DNA of 64,000 bases from Anaeramoeba flamelloides (lineage: Eukaryota > Metamonada > Anaeramoebidae): NCBI GenBank assembly GCA_027625915.1, contig JANTQA010000057.1:5146001-5210000 (forward strand), written 5' to 3'. The position numbers and the translations under genes are program-made. Below the pieces are notes generated by a model, which was not told where the DNA came from, searched no databases, and worked only from the letters and a program-made list of their open reading frames with translations. The first letter of the stretch is position 1; each line of letters starts with the position of its first letter. Shown piece by piece: positions 21,984 to 33,900 of the stretch.

Positions 21984-22800
21984 TTTCCATGATGTAAGAG
22001 AAAATGGGATAGATATCGATTCTATTATAATACATCTATTGTTCTCATAATAATCTCACTCTTGATTTGGTGAATCTATGATGTAAAAGAAAAGCAGTGT
22101 GTGTGTGTTTTTTTTCCAAAAATGAATCCATATTAATCGGCCCAAGAAGTTGACAAAAAAAAAACAATATGGGAAAATAATACTAAATTCTTAAGGTTTT
22201 CTGATTTGTAAAAAATCTAAAAATTAACCAAACTATTTTATTTTTTTCTTAATAAAAAATATTTTACAGTTTCGTAAGTTCCATTTCAAATCTATAAATA
22301 CAAAATAATTTCACCAGCCATTCTAGATATTTTTTACAATTTAATTAAAAAGTTTGTAATGTTTTCAAATTTGGACTTGAAGAATGCAAATCCCTTTAAA
22401 TTCAATCATTTTTTTCAAAATTTTGTTAAAGTTATATTTTAAAAATTTTTTGTTTGTTTGTTTTTTTAACTTGAAAATCCCTTAAAGTGATTCTTTTTTT
22501 GATGTTCATTCAAAGAATCTGTTTGAAAAAAAAAATTTTTTTTTGTTTGTGTTGATTTTAACAATGAAATAAGTAATTTTCTCGTATAATTTCTTCCTAA
22601 TGAAAATTCTATTTATGAACTGAACAAAAATAACAAAATAAATCAACGCCCACAAGGGCATGAACAAAGTCATAAATCAAAAACTAAAAAAACTCTTATT
22701 ATTGATTTTATCAACATTAATTTTTTTTTTTACAAATTGTAAAAAAAAAAAATTCAAATTTTGTGCTTAATTTGAGATTTTTCTCTGCCTTAAATTTGTT

Positions 22801-24906
22801 TCTGATTGTAATCATTATATAAAGAAATTATAAGAAACACCTAACCTAGTGAAATTAAAAATTATTCAAATTATTCTACTTGGGTCGTCATGGATAACTA
22901 TCGATACTAATTGGATCAATTTAAAGTCGTTTTTTTCTTTTTTATCATTCGATACTGCGATAATTATTTGATTACTTCAATAACAGAAAATTTCGGAATT
23001 CCTTTGATAATTTCCAAAAGGGAAAAGTTTACTTAGTAATCTTCAAATAAATTAACTAATAAATTCTTAAAAATAAGTTTATTAAGAAATAGAAAAAACA
23101 AGTAAAAATCTGATTACTACAAGAAATTTCAACTTACTGTATTGTAATATTTTCAGAAAACAAATTATTTTTTCCAAAAGTTTGTTCGATTTTTCTCATT
23201 TTCAACAAAAGTCAAAATTCCTATATATTTTCAAGAATTATCGGAAAAAAATTATTTTCTTTGGTGAAGATCGACATCTTATTCTGCTCAGGAAAGAAAG
23301 TGTACCAAAATATAATTTAAAACGAAACCACTATCTTATAGATTTAAACTCGTTTAAAAAATAGACATTAATTTCAAAAAAATTGTAATAATTATTTTAG
23401 ACTTGAACAAACTCTAATTGTTTATTAAATCAACAGTTCAAATCAATTTTATTTTTTTTATTGAACATAAAAAAATAAGAGAAAAATAACAAACCCATTA
23501 AATTAAAAAAAACTCCCAAAATACTTTTTTAAAGCCTCAAAAATTCTACTCTATTCTTACAGAAATATTTTTTAATTTGATTATTTAAACCAATAATTAA
23601 AAACCCAATCTGGACTGTGTAGTGAATTAACGGTCCAAAGATTACAAGTATCAATAGACTTTACAATTATTTTACATTTTTTTAAAGATTTTCAAACAAA
23701 TAAAATGAATTCAAATTTATTATTCTAATTATAAAAAAAAAATAATAAATATCTCAAATAAACTTTTTTTAATTACTAAAAGTTCGTTGTTTATATCCTT
23801 AATATTTGAAAAAGAAAATTGTATAGTCTTTTAAATTTCAAGAAATTTAATAAATATTTGAAAGAAAATGAATTGATATATTTTTTCTAATCTTCAAGGA
23901 TTCAATATTTGAGTCTTTATTTTTATTGTATTTTTAATATAAGATTAAATTTGAAGATTTATTGGTTCAACCAAACTCTCTTTAATTACTAAAAGTGAGA
24001 TTTCTAAAAAATGAAAATGTTTGGAAGATTGTTTCTTTTTCGGTTTTGATCCAAAAATGCATGCCAAAAAAAGGATCAGATCTTTTGACTGAAAATTTCA
24101 TTTTGAAAAAATCAACTATTTTTAAAAATGACAACTCATTTCTCTAAAGTTGATAAATCAAGTTGCATATAGGGGGTTTAATTGTAATCATGTGGAAATA
24201 ATTACTCTATTACCTTTTGGAAAATAAAAAATAAGGGTTACTGGTCTCAGGAAGATGATAGTAATCCCCATTTGCTATTTTTTAAAAAATGTTAAAAATT
24301 AAATATGAGTTATTCTTGGTACTTTCGAAATTAGAAAATACTGAAACAACATGGTCTCAAATCTAATCCATTTTTAAAGTTCGGAATTCAGATTAAGATT
24401 TAGATAATTTTCTTGAATTTCAAATATGAAATTTCATAATAAAATCATGAATTTGCTAAATTCTTTTGGGGTACTCCATAATACCAATTGAATCTTGGAT
24501 CTTTTTGAAATATATTTAAAAATTAAGAATTTTAATCCTGAATAAGAACCTCTCAAAAGGAAATTCAATCTTCTTTTGAAATTTTTTAAAAAAAGATTCC
24601 AACAAATAAATTATTCCTAAAACTTGTTCTTGGAACTTGTCTTCTAGGGACTAACATTCTATTTACATTCATAAAACTGATAAATGATAAATGATAAATT
24701 TGTAGTTTTACATTTTGTACAAAAGACACAATTTTTTCTGTTTTGTTGTTTCAGTATTTTCTGCAAAACTACTTTCGAAGAAGACTTTCAAAACTGTAAT
24801 CCAGATATTTTTAAAAAATAATTTGTCTTCAAAATTCAGAGAGAACTTTTTTTATTTTTTCGAATTTTGTTTTTTTAACAAGTAAAGATCAAAAGGAATC
24901 AAAAGA
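22801..24906. other. Gene-free upstream region of the NF1 homologue
   Basis: A/T-rich sequence with no supported gene. It should contain the promoter of the neurofibromin homologue, but no promoter motif can be named. A 60-codon open frame at 23182-23364 lacks any recognisable feature. Confidence 0.45.
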
Positions 24907-27900
24907 ATGGATTCACCCAAAAAAGCGATCAAAGAAATTGTCAAAAGAATTCAGTCTTTTCTTCCGATCTTTAATTACAAAACAGCAGCGTCTTCGATTG
25001 CGTTTTTCTCTCCGAGGGAGGTCATCCAAAAGAATTTCTCCTTAGAGATGGAAACCCTAGTCATCTTTTCACATACGATAGTTGAGGAAGTGTGCTTTGA
25101 ACTTGCAAACCTCTTGACTTTATTAGCAAAGCAGACTCACCAAAAGCAAGACTTCAAATTTAGCTATCTTGAGCAATCTTTTATCATTGTTATGGAGTGC
25201 ATTATTGATTCACTTGAATTTCTTTTTAAAAAAGTAATTTTTTTTTTTTTTTTTTTTCTTTTTTCTTCCTTCTTGTATTTTTTTTTACTTTTTGATTCAA
25301 AAAAATATTCATTTTGGGAACTGAACAATAAAAAAAACAAATAACGAACGATCAATTCTGAATAAAAACGAATTCTCCACACTAAAAGTCGTATTTAGAA
25401 ATCCGGCAGTATTCCAAAAACAACAAGAAAAAGATCTTTGGAGAAAAAACTGCAAAATCTCTTGCTCAAATAATGTGCGACATCTTGTTTTCAAGAGAGC
25501 ATGGCGAATATTCAGAGATGATTGAGAAATATTCAGGAAGGGTGTTTACTTTCCTATCCCATGTCAATTTCCAAGTCCTTTGGTCAAGGATAGCCTCAAT
25601 TTTTGAAAGCGCCCGTGATCGTAATTCAGAAGTAGAAAATATTGAAGAATTGGATTTGATGAAATATCTTGACTATGATCAAAATCACCTTTCCAATATG
25701 CTAGGTGATGTTGGTGTTTTAATGGGTTCTTTTAAAAAGGACATTCAGATCAAATTGTCTTCCTTAATTAGACAAGGTAAATTAATTTGATAATTTTCTT
25801 TTTTTTTTTTTATTATTATTTTTTCTTTCTTTTTTTATTTTTATCAAGATTTATTTATCGAATGTTTGATAAAAGTGTCTTTTAAAAAGTTTAGAAATTC
25901 AAGGAGACCTATTTCTAGACGACATGAAAAATTTTACAAAATGATTTTAAAGACACAATAATCTTTAGGTGTAATCAACACAGATTTCAAGATTGTCCAA
26001 GAAAATTCTTCAGATTTACTCATATAAATATTTTTTGTGCGTCAAACTGATTAAAAATATTTAAAAAATTTACTTCAAAAAATTACAAATATTTGACTGT
26101 TGTGAAAAAAAAGTGGTAAATGGAAAAAAAGTGGAACATTTGTTTTTTGAAATTTTTAAAAATTTACTGTTATTTTCCAATTAATAAATGAAAATTTTTA
26201 TTTCAAGTTCCAAAATGGTTATTAATTATTACTGCTACAATCAAATTACCAGAGTAAAAATTTTGTCTTAGAGTTAACTCAGCAATTTTAATTTATTGTA
26301 TAAAAATATCATTTCTAAACGGTGTTGTAAAGATCTTTGAGATTTTCTTCAACTTATAAACTCGAAAAAAATTATGGGATGTTAACCAAAAATTTTCATT
26401 TTTTAATTGGAAAATATTATTAATTAAGAAGATTAGTAAAAAGGATAAAATGCACCCAAAATGTTTTTTGAATTTAATAATAAGGCAAATTAGGATTAAA
26501 ACCTTTCAATAAGTCTTGTATCTAACCTAGTTGATCATAATTTCATTTTCAAAAAGTTCCGTTCAAGTAGATTGTCTTACAAAATCAATACTTAAATTTT
26601 TTATTGTAAATAGAAACAAAAATGAGTAAAAAGTACATTTTTTAGGACAACTTATATCAGGTAAATTACGACTTTTAGAAATAATCCTGAATATTTAATC
26701 CGAATTATTTTATGAGTGCTTAAGAAAAAATCAATTCTTATTAAAATAAAGCAATTGTGAAAATGAAAATCATGGATTTTCCATTTTTAATTGTAAATCT
26801 TTAGAGAACCTGAAAAATCTATTTTTTCAAAAATAGCATTGAATATCAAGATTAAGGATTAAATACACACATCTATTTATATAAAATTCAAATTACTAAA
26901 CCTTAAAAATACATATTTTTCAAATAAGAAAACAAAATGATAAAAATAACAAATGGTGATAATTCCTCATTTTCAGGTTCTATTAGGATTTGATTGTAAA
27001 ATAATATACTTTATTTTACAATCAAATCCTTGAATTCTCTTGATTAAATTGAAAAAATGAAAATCCAAGTTAAGTACCATACTTATTAAAGTGCTTCAGT
27101 CGCGATTTCCATTCTTATTAACTTTTAAAAATACTTCTGAATTTAATTGTTTTTAATAATCTTCTTAAGGGATCAGTATTCCAAGACAACAGGGCAAAAT
27201 TTGAAAATATTTTATTGGCGATACTCTTTACTTACGAATTTTGTAGATGCCAAGTGTCAAAAAATTCTGATCGACTAAGAAACTCAGAAAAGAAAATTAG
27301 GAAATGAGATCAACTATTGTTTTTCCATTTTTTCTGAAAAAGAAAACCTTTTAAATTCATTTTATTTCTTATTATAAAAGTTTTTTTACCCTTTTTATTA
27401 CCATTTCCATCATTATTACAAGAAAACAAGTCTTTATTACCAGGAATATTAATTCAAAGATTTTTATTCCTTTTTGAGAGAATTCTTTTATTTAACCAAA
27501 AATTTGATATATTCAGACAATTGAAAAATATATCTTATTGCTTTAAGAAGGATGGTTATGATCATTAAAGTTTTCAAACCTTTTAAAAATTCTACTTAGA
27601 AATTGTGTTTTTGATTTAAGATAAAAATTCGATTTTTCAAAATAGAATATTCTTGAAGATATTTGGGAATTAGGTAATTTTTTACCTAAAAATTCAAAAT
27701 CATTTTTTTTTATTTCAAAAAAATGATTTAAATTGTTATAAGGATTCTTGTGGCTAAGATCAAAACAATTTGTTAAAAAAAAATTTTTTGTAATTTTTTT
27801 GAAAAACGAGAAAACCAGAAAACGACTTTTTTAAAAACTCGAAGAATAAAAAAAATTTATTGTATACTTAATAGATCTAAATTTCCTTGATAAACTTTAG

Positions 27901-30900
27901 TTAATACTTTTATCAAATTTTCATTTATTTAATCACCTATACCTCAATTAGATCTATTGGTCGATATTTGAATTGGAATATTAATAATGAAAAAATAATA
28001 ACTAAACCAAAAAGATTTTCTTTCAAAATCAAGAATTTCCAACATAAAACGAAAAAATATGTTTCACCATTTATAAGAATTAACTTAATTGTTCATAAAA
28101 ATAATAAATTACTTTATTTTTGAGTTTTATATTGCGAAGATGTGAATTTTGGATTTCAAAAAATAGACTCAAATAAATAAATTGTTTAAATGAGGTTAAC
28201 TCATCCATATCATAAGCCAAAACACAAATTATAAAAAAAAAAATTTTTTTTAAGATCTAGACAAGATTTCATATTAATTTTAAAAAATACTTGTCCCTTA
28301 ATTAAATTTTTAAAATTTCAAAAAAAAAATAACCCACTTTTTTTCCATTTATCACTTTTTTTTCACAATTGTTAAGAAAAAAAAGTAAAATATTTTTTTA
28401 ACTACACAAAACAGTTAATATTTAAACTAAAAAAATTGAAAGTAAATTTTTTTGAACATTATTTTTTAAAAAGGCATCCTTTGTATGCACTTTTAAATTC
28501 TGGAAAGCTTTAACTAATAATATTTAAACCTTGTTAAATATTTTAATATATTTACTTTGGGCACTTATACTGAAAATACAATTAAAATTTTCGAATCAAA
28601 AAAAACAAAAAAAAAAAGACAATCAACAGTAAATTTTAATTTTTAGACACTTGAGACAAAAGATAAATATCTTTTAAGGAAATTATAATTACAAGATGTT
28701 TCCACAAATATCATAAACTTTACAAATATAAGAAAACATTTGAAATTCATAATTTTAAAAAATTTAAAACGAATCATTTATAAACATTTTTCAACAATCT
28801 AAACTATTTCTCTTTAATTCATCACAATCACAATCCACAATACCAAAATTATCTAAATGTTAAAAAAAAATAAAAAAACAAATCAAAAGCTATTTGGAAT
28901 TGGATTGATTTCCACCCAAGCCAATTTACAGAATTTTGTCGGTCTGGGAAAACTTTAAGTGGCAACCCAGGTGTCTTATTTGACAAATCATTAGAACTAC
29001 AAAACAGTGCGAAAAAGAAGCAAAGGCCATATTACAAGCCACTATTAACGATGCTCTTGGTGATCTGCCCCGACACGTTATTGGACATTGCAAAAGAAAA
29101 CAAAGGATTTCAAAAATCTGTCAAGGCCATCTTTTTAGAAGAATTAAAAACGACATTCATTAAGGGTTCCAAATTAAAAAAGGAGATTGCCACACAATGC
29201 CTAGTTGATATCTGTCGGGCAGCCACGTATGTGGGTAAAAAATCAATGTCTGGGCTGAGAGTTATTGCGCCCGGAATTGAAAAGATGCTCCGAGAAAAGC
29301 TCTTTTTCAGTGAGAAACCCAAGTTATTGGGCAGTGAATTATTAGTGCAATTTTTAATTGCGTCCTATCGATTGAGCCCCTATGAGTGCATTTCTGAATT
29401 ATTTACTGTGTGCTTAAAAGAAAACAGTTTGGTCATTTATAAAAAGATCTTGGTGCAAACTTTATTGATCATTTCCAAAGAGGAGAAACTTGCCTGGAAT
29501 CCCGATATTGAACAAAGCTATTCGAAGGCTATTGAAATTAAAACAATTTTCTATCGGTATGTGGAAATAATAAATAATATTAAAAACACACAATTAAAGT
29601 TGGGCAAAACTGGATCTTTAAAATCGCAAACACTAAATCCAAATATGAAAAAAAAGGAAAGAGAAATAATGGAGCAAGTAAGATTAAAAATGGAAATTGT
29701 GGAATTATTTTTGAAATTATTCCAATCTTCTCCGGACTTTGCCCTAATTGATTATATTGTCACTAAGGACAACAAACCAGAAATCCAAATAACACAATGT
29801 AAAAATTTAATTAACACGCTATTAAAATGCCTTGACACATCGCTAAGTAATGAAATAACGTATCAGGCGATCAATGTATTAAAGATTTTCCATAAATCAC
29901 AATATATCAAGAAATGGAGTCGATCATTTGAACAGCAGACATTTATGGAATTGAATTCGATGATTGCCTTATCGATATCAAATTTGATTATCAATTCCAA
30001 AAAAATTACACAAGAGCAAACAAAGTTGTGGTTAAATTTGTTAGATGAAGTTTTAACCAAGAAGAATGAATATTTTGTTTCGGTGCTTAAAAAGGAAGAG
30101 ATTGAAGAAAGGATTAAAACATCGCACTACCAGGCAAATACTCGATTGGAAACGGCATTATTGATGCTACTTTGTAATAGCGATACAGAGATTGTCGCGC
30201 AGGCAATCCGATGCTTTGAAAGCTTGTGTAACGAAATTACGATTTTTGACGATTTTGATAATGTTAATAATTCCATTTACATTAGTTATTTAAAATACCA
30301 GAACATGGCTAATTGTGGACAATCCTTTTCAAGCAGAATTGTGCAACAAAAGAATATTCGACTAATTTTTAGGAAAATTGAAAATTCCACTTCAGGTAAT
30401 ATACCCGCTTGGGAAAAAATTTATCTCAAATTTCAAAAAAAAACGAAAAGAATTATTAAATACGAAACTCTAATTTATGAGAAAATTGAAAACGAAAAAA
30501 AGTCAATAAAAAGTAAAACTAAAGATAATATTGATGAATATAACCAAGAAATTGAAAGAATCGAATGGGAAAATTATTTGGGGTTTTTGACTTCTTTAGC
30601 AACTGTAGCTAAAACGATTGCCAAAAAAAAAATTACTAATAATAATAATAATGAAAGTGAAGAAAATATTTATCCAAAAAATGGGCTAATCAAAAAATCA
30701 ATTCGAGAGAAAATAATTTATGATTTTTTAAATGAAATAATTGATTTAATTATCTCAGATATACCATATATCCAGGAAACCGTCGTTAGGGTGATCATTC
30801 AAATGTCTTCATCTGTTTATCATATCTTTTTTTCAATTTTCCAAGAAACCTTTGAAAATGATTTTAGTTATTGGGAAAAAACAAAAAAGCATATCTTTGA

Positions 30901-33900
30901 AAAAAAAAAAAAATCTGAAATTGCCATAAGGGTAATTGACCAATTGATTTCCATATTGAAAGGGATCTTTGAACAGCCATTAGATATGGATGATTTGGCC
31001 GATGTTGAAATTGAACAATTATTTATTTGTATTATGAATACCTTTTCAAAATATATTGTAGATATTAAAGATTATAAAATAAAAATAAAAATGTGCAAAT
31101 TAATTAAATTGTTCATGGAAAAAAAGGATTTTATATTATTCAAAAGAGAATTAATGTTTCGAAATGAATTGGTTGAATTATTAATGGTATGGTTTTCAGA
31201 TTTTCAAAAAAAGATTAGAAATAATAAAAATAAATATTCCAATAATAATAATGGTGATTATAATTTTGCCTCAATTGAAAATAATAATAGTAAGAATATT
31301 AATGATAATAATAAAGATAATAACAATCTTGACAACAACAACAATAATAATAATAATAACAATAACAATAATAATAATAACAATAACAATAACAATAACA
31401 ATAGCAATAATAATAACAATAACAACAACAATAATAATAATAGCAATAATAACAATAATCTTCAGAAGGAAACTCATGAAAATAAAAAAAACATTGATAA
31501 AAATAATGATAAAGATGAAAAAAAAAATCAAGATAATGATAACAATAGTAATTCTGATAAAAAAAAAACTGGTATCCAATTAAAAAAATCAAATTCCACA
31601 AATTTATTAAAGTCATTCCATAATAAGGAAAATAAAAAAAGTAATCAAGATAGCACCAATGACAATTTTAAGAATGTAAATAACCAATTTATATTAATTA
31701 ATAATGAATTAATTAAAATGAAAAAAATTTGGAATGAAATAGATTTAAGTAATATGGAGGCAATTTCCAAATTATTGAAAGGCTTGCCGTTACAAAAGCC
31801 CTGGGTCAGTGGGAGCAATCAACCCACGGGGGAAGAGATCTTGAAGCAAAAATCCAATTTATTTTATCAATATTTTACTTTTTTCACACAGCTATTAGAT
31901 CGATTAAGAAGCAATAGTAATAATTTTAATAATAAAATTAATGAAGAGGAAGAAAAGTTATCACAGTTGACTGTTATCGCCCTCAGTAATATGCTTCATG
32001 CGAATGTAAGTGTAGGGCTACATCATGCATTGCCAATGGGATACGTGAAGCATTTGAAAACTAGGAGCGAATTGATTGAGGTCTTTACAAATATTTTAAA
32101 CCAGGGGACTGAATTTGATAATTTAAAGGAAACCCTGGAGGACAAATATCAAAATATGATTGAAATGATCTTGGATACAGATTTTTTGGTTATCAAGGCA
32201 ATTAATGAAATAATTGATGTCACAGATATGGACAAAATGGCAGAAATTTTAATCAAGTTGTATTATTCTAAGGGCCAACACATCAAGTTATTAAAATTCA
32301 TGATCGATGATGAAGTAGAAAAAAATCCAATTAATCAGCCAACTTCCTTGTTTCGAAGGAATAGCTTATCTTCCAAAATACTTAGTGCATACACTAGATT
32401 AATTGGCAAGGAATATTTGCAAAAGACCCTGGGAGATTTAATAAAGTCTTCCCAAAAAAAGATCATGGAGGAAAAAATATCTGTTGAAATTGATCCTTTA
32501 AAATTAAAAGAAAGCGATAATTTGGAGCAAAACTTAAAAAATTTAAGTGAAATGATTGAGCAATATTTTTGCACCATAATTGGATCTGTGGAAAATATCC
32601 CCAAGGAATTTTTTTTGATCTCAAATATCTTGAAGAAATCAGTTGAAAAGAAATTTGAAAATAGTACAAATATTGTCATTGCCGGATTTTTCTTTTTAAG
32701 ATTCATTTGCCCATTAATTATCTCTCCAGAAAATTTACAGATCATTTCTGAAAGGTTGCCAGTGGAAGTTAGAAGAGCATTGATTTTAATAACCAAGGCA
32801 TTGCAAAATTTAGCAAATGGCGTTAGGTTTGGCATTAAGGAAGAATTTATGATCCCCTTAAATCCCGTTATTGACAATAATGAAGAGAAATTTAATCAAT
32901 TTGTTATCCAACTATCTACAGGTGAAGGTGTGAAAAACATTAATTTAATTGAGCTTGAAAATCAATTCAAAGGTTTGGATAATGATGAAAAGAAGGATGA
33001 CGATGAAAAGAACGAGGATGATGAAAAGAACGATGACGAGGAAAAGAATGATGAGGATCAGGATCAGGATCAGGATGATTTGGGATTTTATCAAGAAATT
33101 AATAATGAAGATTTATTTAATTTGCATGAGTATTTATATTCTGATTTACAAAATTTAAGTGTCTATTTTAAAAGATTGAAAAATACCAATGAAGTTAAAA
33201 AGGGAGAAAGCTTTGTATTAATTTTAACTCAGCTAGGTAAGCCAACAGAAGATTTAAAATTCCAAAATCAGAATAAAAACAAGGGGAATAATAATAATGA
33301 TAATAATAATAAAGATAATAGCAATAATGATAACGATAATAACAGTAATATTAATACGCAAAAAAATGTTAATCATTTAAATAATTTACGTGGAAGAAAG
33401 AATTCCAAAAGTCAACTGCTCATGTCAAACAACACTGTAAATAAAAATAATAATAAAAAATTGAATTCGAAATATCGGTTATTTGTCGAGAAAATGAAAA
33501 AAAAGGAAAAGAATAGCTTAAATAAGAATAACCAAACAATAAAAAAAAAGCTGGAAAATTTTGGTAATTTTATTTATATTCATTCCCAAAGTAAAAAAAA
33601 TCAAAAAGTGGTTTATATCATTTTAGGAAATTTGCAGCAGAATTGTGATTATGAATTATTACTCTATTATGGTCTAACGCTAATGGAGCCCATCGTAAAT
33701 CAGCCATATATCATATTATTTGATTGTACATTATTTGGAAGCAATAATGAAATCAATAAATACTGGTGTAATCAATTTTTAAAGCTTATCCCATATGGCT
33801 GGTCAAAGAATTTTCAACAGTTAATTATTTTAAATCCATCAAATTATTTCAAAAAGTTTGTGAAAAAAAATAGTTCATTGATACCCAATCGATTAAACAA

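Larger units (their letters stand above)
26097..28374. repeat. Long inverted repeat inside NF1 intron 2
   Basis: The segment 26097-26170 (GTGAAAAAAAAGTGGTAAAT, GGAAAAAAAGTGG, TTTTTTGAAATTTTTAAAAA) is the reverse complement of 28304-28374 with few differences. The arms bracket about 2.1 kb of the 3.1-kb intron, which suggests that an inverted-repeat transposon of about 2.3 kb makes up most of it. No recognised transposase, but an open coding-like island lies inside at 27122-27305. Confidence 0.5.

Noticed and set aside
23182-23364. A 60-codon gene upstream of NF1
   Set aside because: No signal, domain or neighbour supports it, and its composition fits chance opening in A/T-rich DNA.
31251-31616. 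Polyleucine, polyisoleucine and tyrosine-rich open frames
   Set aside because: These are shadow frames of the AAT/AAC repeat that encodes Asn in NF1.
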